Below, in pieces: positions 61,384 to 64,000 of a DNA stretch of 64,000 nucleotides. The notes beneath the pieces are model-generated. The model worked only from the letters and a program-made list of their open reading frames with translations, searched no databases and was not told the origin of the DNA. The DNA comes from Lytechinus variegatus (Eukaryota > Echinodermata > Echinoidea > Temnopleuroida > Toxopneustidae): contig NC_054746.1 in NCBI RefSeq assembly GCF_018143015.1, forward strand, positions 16,049,532 to 16,113,531, in the 5' to 3' direction. The translations under genes and the position numbers were made by a program. Position 1 is the first letter of the stretch; every line of letters begins with the position of its first letter.

Positions 61384-61490
61384 AGGTGGTCTGTCTACGA
61401 CAGATCACCTATTGATTTCGTCAGAATTTTCTTTATTAGGTGGTCTGTCTCTGACAGATCACCTATTGATTTCGTCAGAATTTTCTTTAT
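61384..61490. repeat. Two tandem 55-bp hairpin units TAGGTGGTCTGTC
   Basis: The unit TTAGGTGGTCTGTCT, CTGACAGATCACCTATTGAT, TTCGTCAGAATTTTCTTTAT occurs twice in a row. Each unit is itself a hairpin (AGGTGGTCTGTC / GACAGATCACCT). The inverse GACAGACCACCTAA occurs at 63278-63293, so the 1.9 kb between is bounded by inverted repeats. Confidence 0.8.
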
Positions 61491-61493
61491 ATC

Positions 61494-62169
61494 TTTCTTT
61501 ATTTCTTTATTCTTGGCACCTATGTTTGTCGCCAACTTTTCTCGAAATTGGCTGAATCAATTTTGCTGATTTTTTCGTCATATATAGAATCTATCATAGA
61601 GACGGCAAAATAAGCTTTTCAAGGTCATATGGTCATGATGACGTCATCTACGCGCCATTTTGTAAAATTCTTCATTTCATCATATCTTCATTATCAATTA
61701 TCAAAAATTAATAATATTTACAGGACATTAACTTCATGTCAAGGGTCAACTGTCAATGTCATCAAAGATCATGTAGAGGTCATGACGCGCGCGTACGCGC
61801 GCGTCAAAGGTAAAAAAATCGTCCAAATGACCTATAAAATTTTTTGGGTACGTTTCAGGTCATTTTAAGCATTTCAAAAATTTGCGCGCGCGCACGTATG
61901 CGCGCGCGTTTCCGCGCGTTACACCTTAACACAACGCAGAAAAACCGTTTCTTTTAATATCATTGCATTGCTAATAAAATTCTGAGCAATTTGATACCTT
62001 GATCAACCTTCTACAACCATTAATAACGAAATTAACACCCATTAAAGTTTGCAGCACGTGTGCGCGCGAGCTCTCACTATAGGCCATATATGGGCAAAAA
62101 CATGCCTATTGTAAATTCACTGTAGCTCTTTAAAAAGTCTGTTGACCCCCAATTTTTTTTTCATATATC
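61494..62169. repeat. 1.83-kb-spaced direct repeat, left copy
   Basis: This 676-bp stretch recurs at 63325-64000 with no net length change; I count about 15 differences (about 98% identity). It includes TTCTTGGCACCTATGTTTGT, two CpG-rich palindromic blocks and TGCAGCACGTGTGCGCGCGA. There is no TG...CA edge, primer site or coding region, so it is not an LTR pair by these signs. A tandem duplication is favoured. Confidence 0.9.
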
Positions 62170-62464
62170 GATAGAGTATGAGTTGTAGATTTGATTTCAT
62201 GTCACCATCGTCCCTAAATTATATCGTGACGTCATCAAATAGGCGCCCAAACTAAAAATTTCATTTTTTTCAAAAATGACGTCATTAAATTTATGCAAAT
62301 TTGGCTGTAACTTCTCGAATATAGATCATTTTTCGCCCAGATTTCTATATGTTGTAGTTTATAATGTACTCTTTCTCCTCAGTTAACATGAATATTCGTT
62401 TTGAGAAACGCATCATTGCGTAAAACAGCGATGAAAAGAGGCATGTCATTTTTCCTCATTTTGC

Positions 62465-63166
62465 GTGTAATCTCTATGGGACATGACTTTTTCCCAAAAC
62501 TAGATTCGACATTCCTCTATTTCGTGAGCCATATCTCCATTTTTTCTTGTCAGATTTCCTTGAGCTTTTAGCATGTTGTAGCTGAGATTCTGGGCTATCG
62601 GAAGTGTGCCCTCCATTTTTTGATCAGATGCCGGGATCATGCCCGTATTTCACTTGCAAAATTGGAATTGTAATTTTCAAAATTGCTTACGTGTAATCTC
62701 TATGGGGAATATCGTGGCTCAATGGATAACGCATTTGACTTGCTTTCTCGAGGGCGGAGGTTCGATTCCTGGGGTAGAAAAGATGATTTTTTTTTCACTT
62801 TTTTTTTCTTTTTGCCACCTCTTACATGATCCTTTATGATAATTAAAAGGTATGAAAGTTAAAATTTAGCAAGATAAAACAGATTATAATTGTTTTTTTC
62901 ATATCACATGTATTTTGTGTGTAATCTCTATGGGACATGACTTTTTCTCAAAACTAGATTCGACATTCCTCTATTTCGTGAGCCATATCTCCATTTCTTC
63001 TGGTCAGTTTTGCCGGAGCTTTTAATATGTTATAGCTGAGATTCTGGGCTTTCGGTAATGTGCCCTCCACTTTTTGATCAGATGCCGGGATCATGCCCGT
63101 TTTTCACTTGCAATATTGGAATTGTAATTCTCAAAATTGCTTACGTGTAAAGTCTATGGGAAACAT
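62465..63166. repeat. Two 240-bp units flanking a tRNA-like insert
   Basis: 62465-62708 and 62929-63166 share GTGTAATCTCTATGGGACAT, TAGATTCGACATTCCTCTAT, TTTTTGATCAGATGCCGGGA and TTGCTTACGTGTAA, at about 90% identity. The phrase GTGTAATCTCTATGGG starts each unit and appears again at the end of the first. The tRNA-like segment and its T-runs lie between them. Confidence 0.85.
62707..62800 (+). repeat. tRNA-like (SINE head or tRNA pseudogene)
   Basis: An A box (GTGGCTCAATGGATAACGC at 62714-62732) and a perfect B box (GGTTCGATTCC at 62759-62769) are spaced as in a tRNA gene, and T-runs follow at 62788 and 62800. The D-arm wording resembles tRNA-Arg. The anticodon stem (TTTGA against TTTCT) does not pair, and the acceptor arm is poor, so it is not a working tRNA. 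Pol III transcription remains possible. Confidence 0.6.
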
Positions 63167-63324
63167 TAATAATCACATTGAGCAATGGTCAAAATTTATT
63201 CTTAGGATGTCTAGAATCAAGATTATCAATCATATCTAAATTATTCATTTTATACATTAGCCGACTCTGAATGAAAAATCATGACAGACCACCTAATTCG
63301 TCCGCATGACGAATTAAATTCTAG

Positions 63325-64000
63325 TTTCTTTATTTCTTTATTCTTGGCACCTATGTTTGTCGCCAACTTTTCTCGAAATTGGCTGAATCAATTTTGCTGA
63401 TTTTTTCGTCATATATAGAATCTATCATAGAGACGGCAAAATAAGCTTTTCAAGGTCATATGGTCATGATGACGTCATCTACGCGCCATTTTGTAAAATT
63501 CTTCATTTGATCATATCTTCATTATCAATTATCAAAAATTAACAATATTGACATGACATTAACTTCATGTCACGGGTCAACTGTCGAAGTCATCAAAGGT
63601 CATGTGGAGGTCATGACGCGCGCGTACGTGCGCGTCAAAGGTAAAAAAATCGTCCAAATGACCTATAAAATTTTTTGGGTACGTTTCAGGTCATTTTAAG
63701 CATTTCAAAAATTTGCGCGCGCGCACGTATGCGCGCGCGTTTCCGCGCGTTACACCTTAACGCAACGCAGAAAAACCGTTTCTTTTAATATCATTGCATT
63801 GCTAATAAAATTCTGAGCAATTTGATACCTTGATCAACCTTCTACAACCATTAATATAGAAATTAACACCCATTAAAGTTTGCAGCACGTGTGCGCGCGA
63901 GCTCTCACTATAGGCCATATATGGGCAAAAACATGCCTATTGTAAATTCACTGTAGCTCTTTAAAAAGTCCGTTGACCCCCAATTTTTTTTTCATATATC
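63325..64000. repeat. 1.83-kb-spaced direct repeat, right copy (runs off the window)
   Basis: It is the partner of 61494-62169. Homology is still perfect at the last base of the window, so the duplicated unit extends further and may be one of several tandem copies. The CpG palindrome has one mismatch here. Confidence 0.9.

Noticed and set aside
61494-64000. LTR pair flanking an internal region
   Set aside because: The two 676-bp repeats lack TG/CA edges, a primer-binding site and any coding interior, and the homology continues past the window, which fits tandem duplication better.
1-64000. Bacterial-type features (operons, CRISPR arrays, riboswitches) and viral capsid or polymerase genes
   Set aside because: None seen. 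The gene structures are spliced and metazoan, and the repeats are non-coding.

Overview
The window is nuclear DNA from a metazoan. It is AT-rich, with split genes, GT-AG introns of 0.2 to 8 kb, microsatellites and very many short palindromic repeats. The protein families (CRTAC1 with an ASPIC/UnbV domain, an intronless RING/B-box protein of the kind expanded in marine deuterostomes, DNAJC4, MTHFD1) and the frequent TAGGCCTA-type words suggest an echinoderm, most likely a sea urchin. That species call is an inference.

Four protein-coding genes can be rebuilt from the sequence with exon phases that agree. (1) A DNAJC4-like membrane J-protein lies on the minus strand at 4945-12205 (6 coding exons, 247 aa). 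A likely non-coding first exon and a CRE/YY1-type, possibly bidirectional promoter lie near 14.5-14.8 kb. (2) A CRTAC1-like secreted FG-GAP/ASPIC protein lies on the minus strand at 20280-24773 (7 coding exons, 604 aa), with a 5' UTR exon near 26.1 kb. (3) A single-coding-exon RING/B-box/coiled-coil (TRIM-like) gene lies on the plus strand at 28753-30636 (627 aa), divergent from CRTAC1. (4) MTHFD1, the cytosolic trifunctional C1-tetrahydrofolate synthase, lies on the minus strand at 34523-57067. Nineteen coding exons cover all but about the first dozen residues; the ATG exon was not found.

The genes do unrelated jobs (chaperone cofactor, extracellular matrix or ligand protein, ubiquitin ligase, one-carbon metabolism), and no shared pathway is evident. 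Between and inside them are several families of palindromic MITE-like elements. One family begins and ends in TTAAAGG/CCTTTAA, one in GGGGCCYGTTGCA, and one in GGGAGCGTTTCATCAA. The last 7 kb (57.1-64.0 kb) is almost all repeats: a purine-rich minisatellite, a 2.2-kb satellite of about 160-bp units with two subtypes, and a nested block of hairpins, CpG-rich palindromes, a tRNA-like promoter unit and a 1.83-kb direct duplication that runs off the end of the window.

The observations most worth a second look are two copies of a 70-bp hairpin with a compensatory base-pair change (14275-14342 and 15524-15594), the composite repeat at 61.4-64.0 kb, the RGD motif and His-rich segment in an EGF-less CRTAC1, and a fresh 132-bp duplication that copies an MTHFD1 exon end with its splice donor. 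No convincing evidence of a wholly new multi-gene system was found. No retroviral or other capsid-bearing element was recognised.
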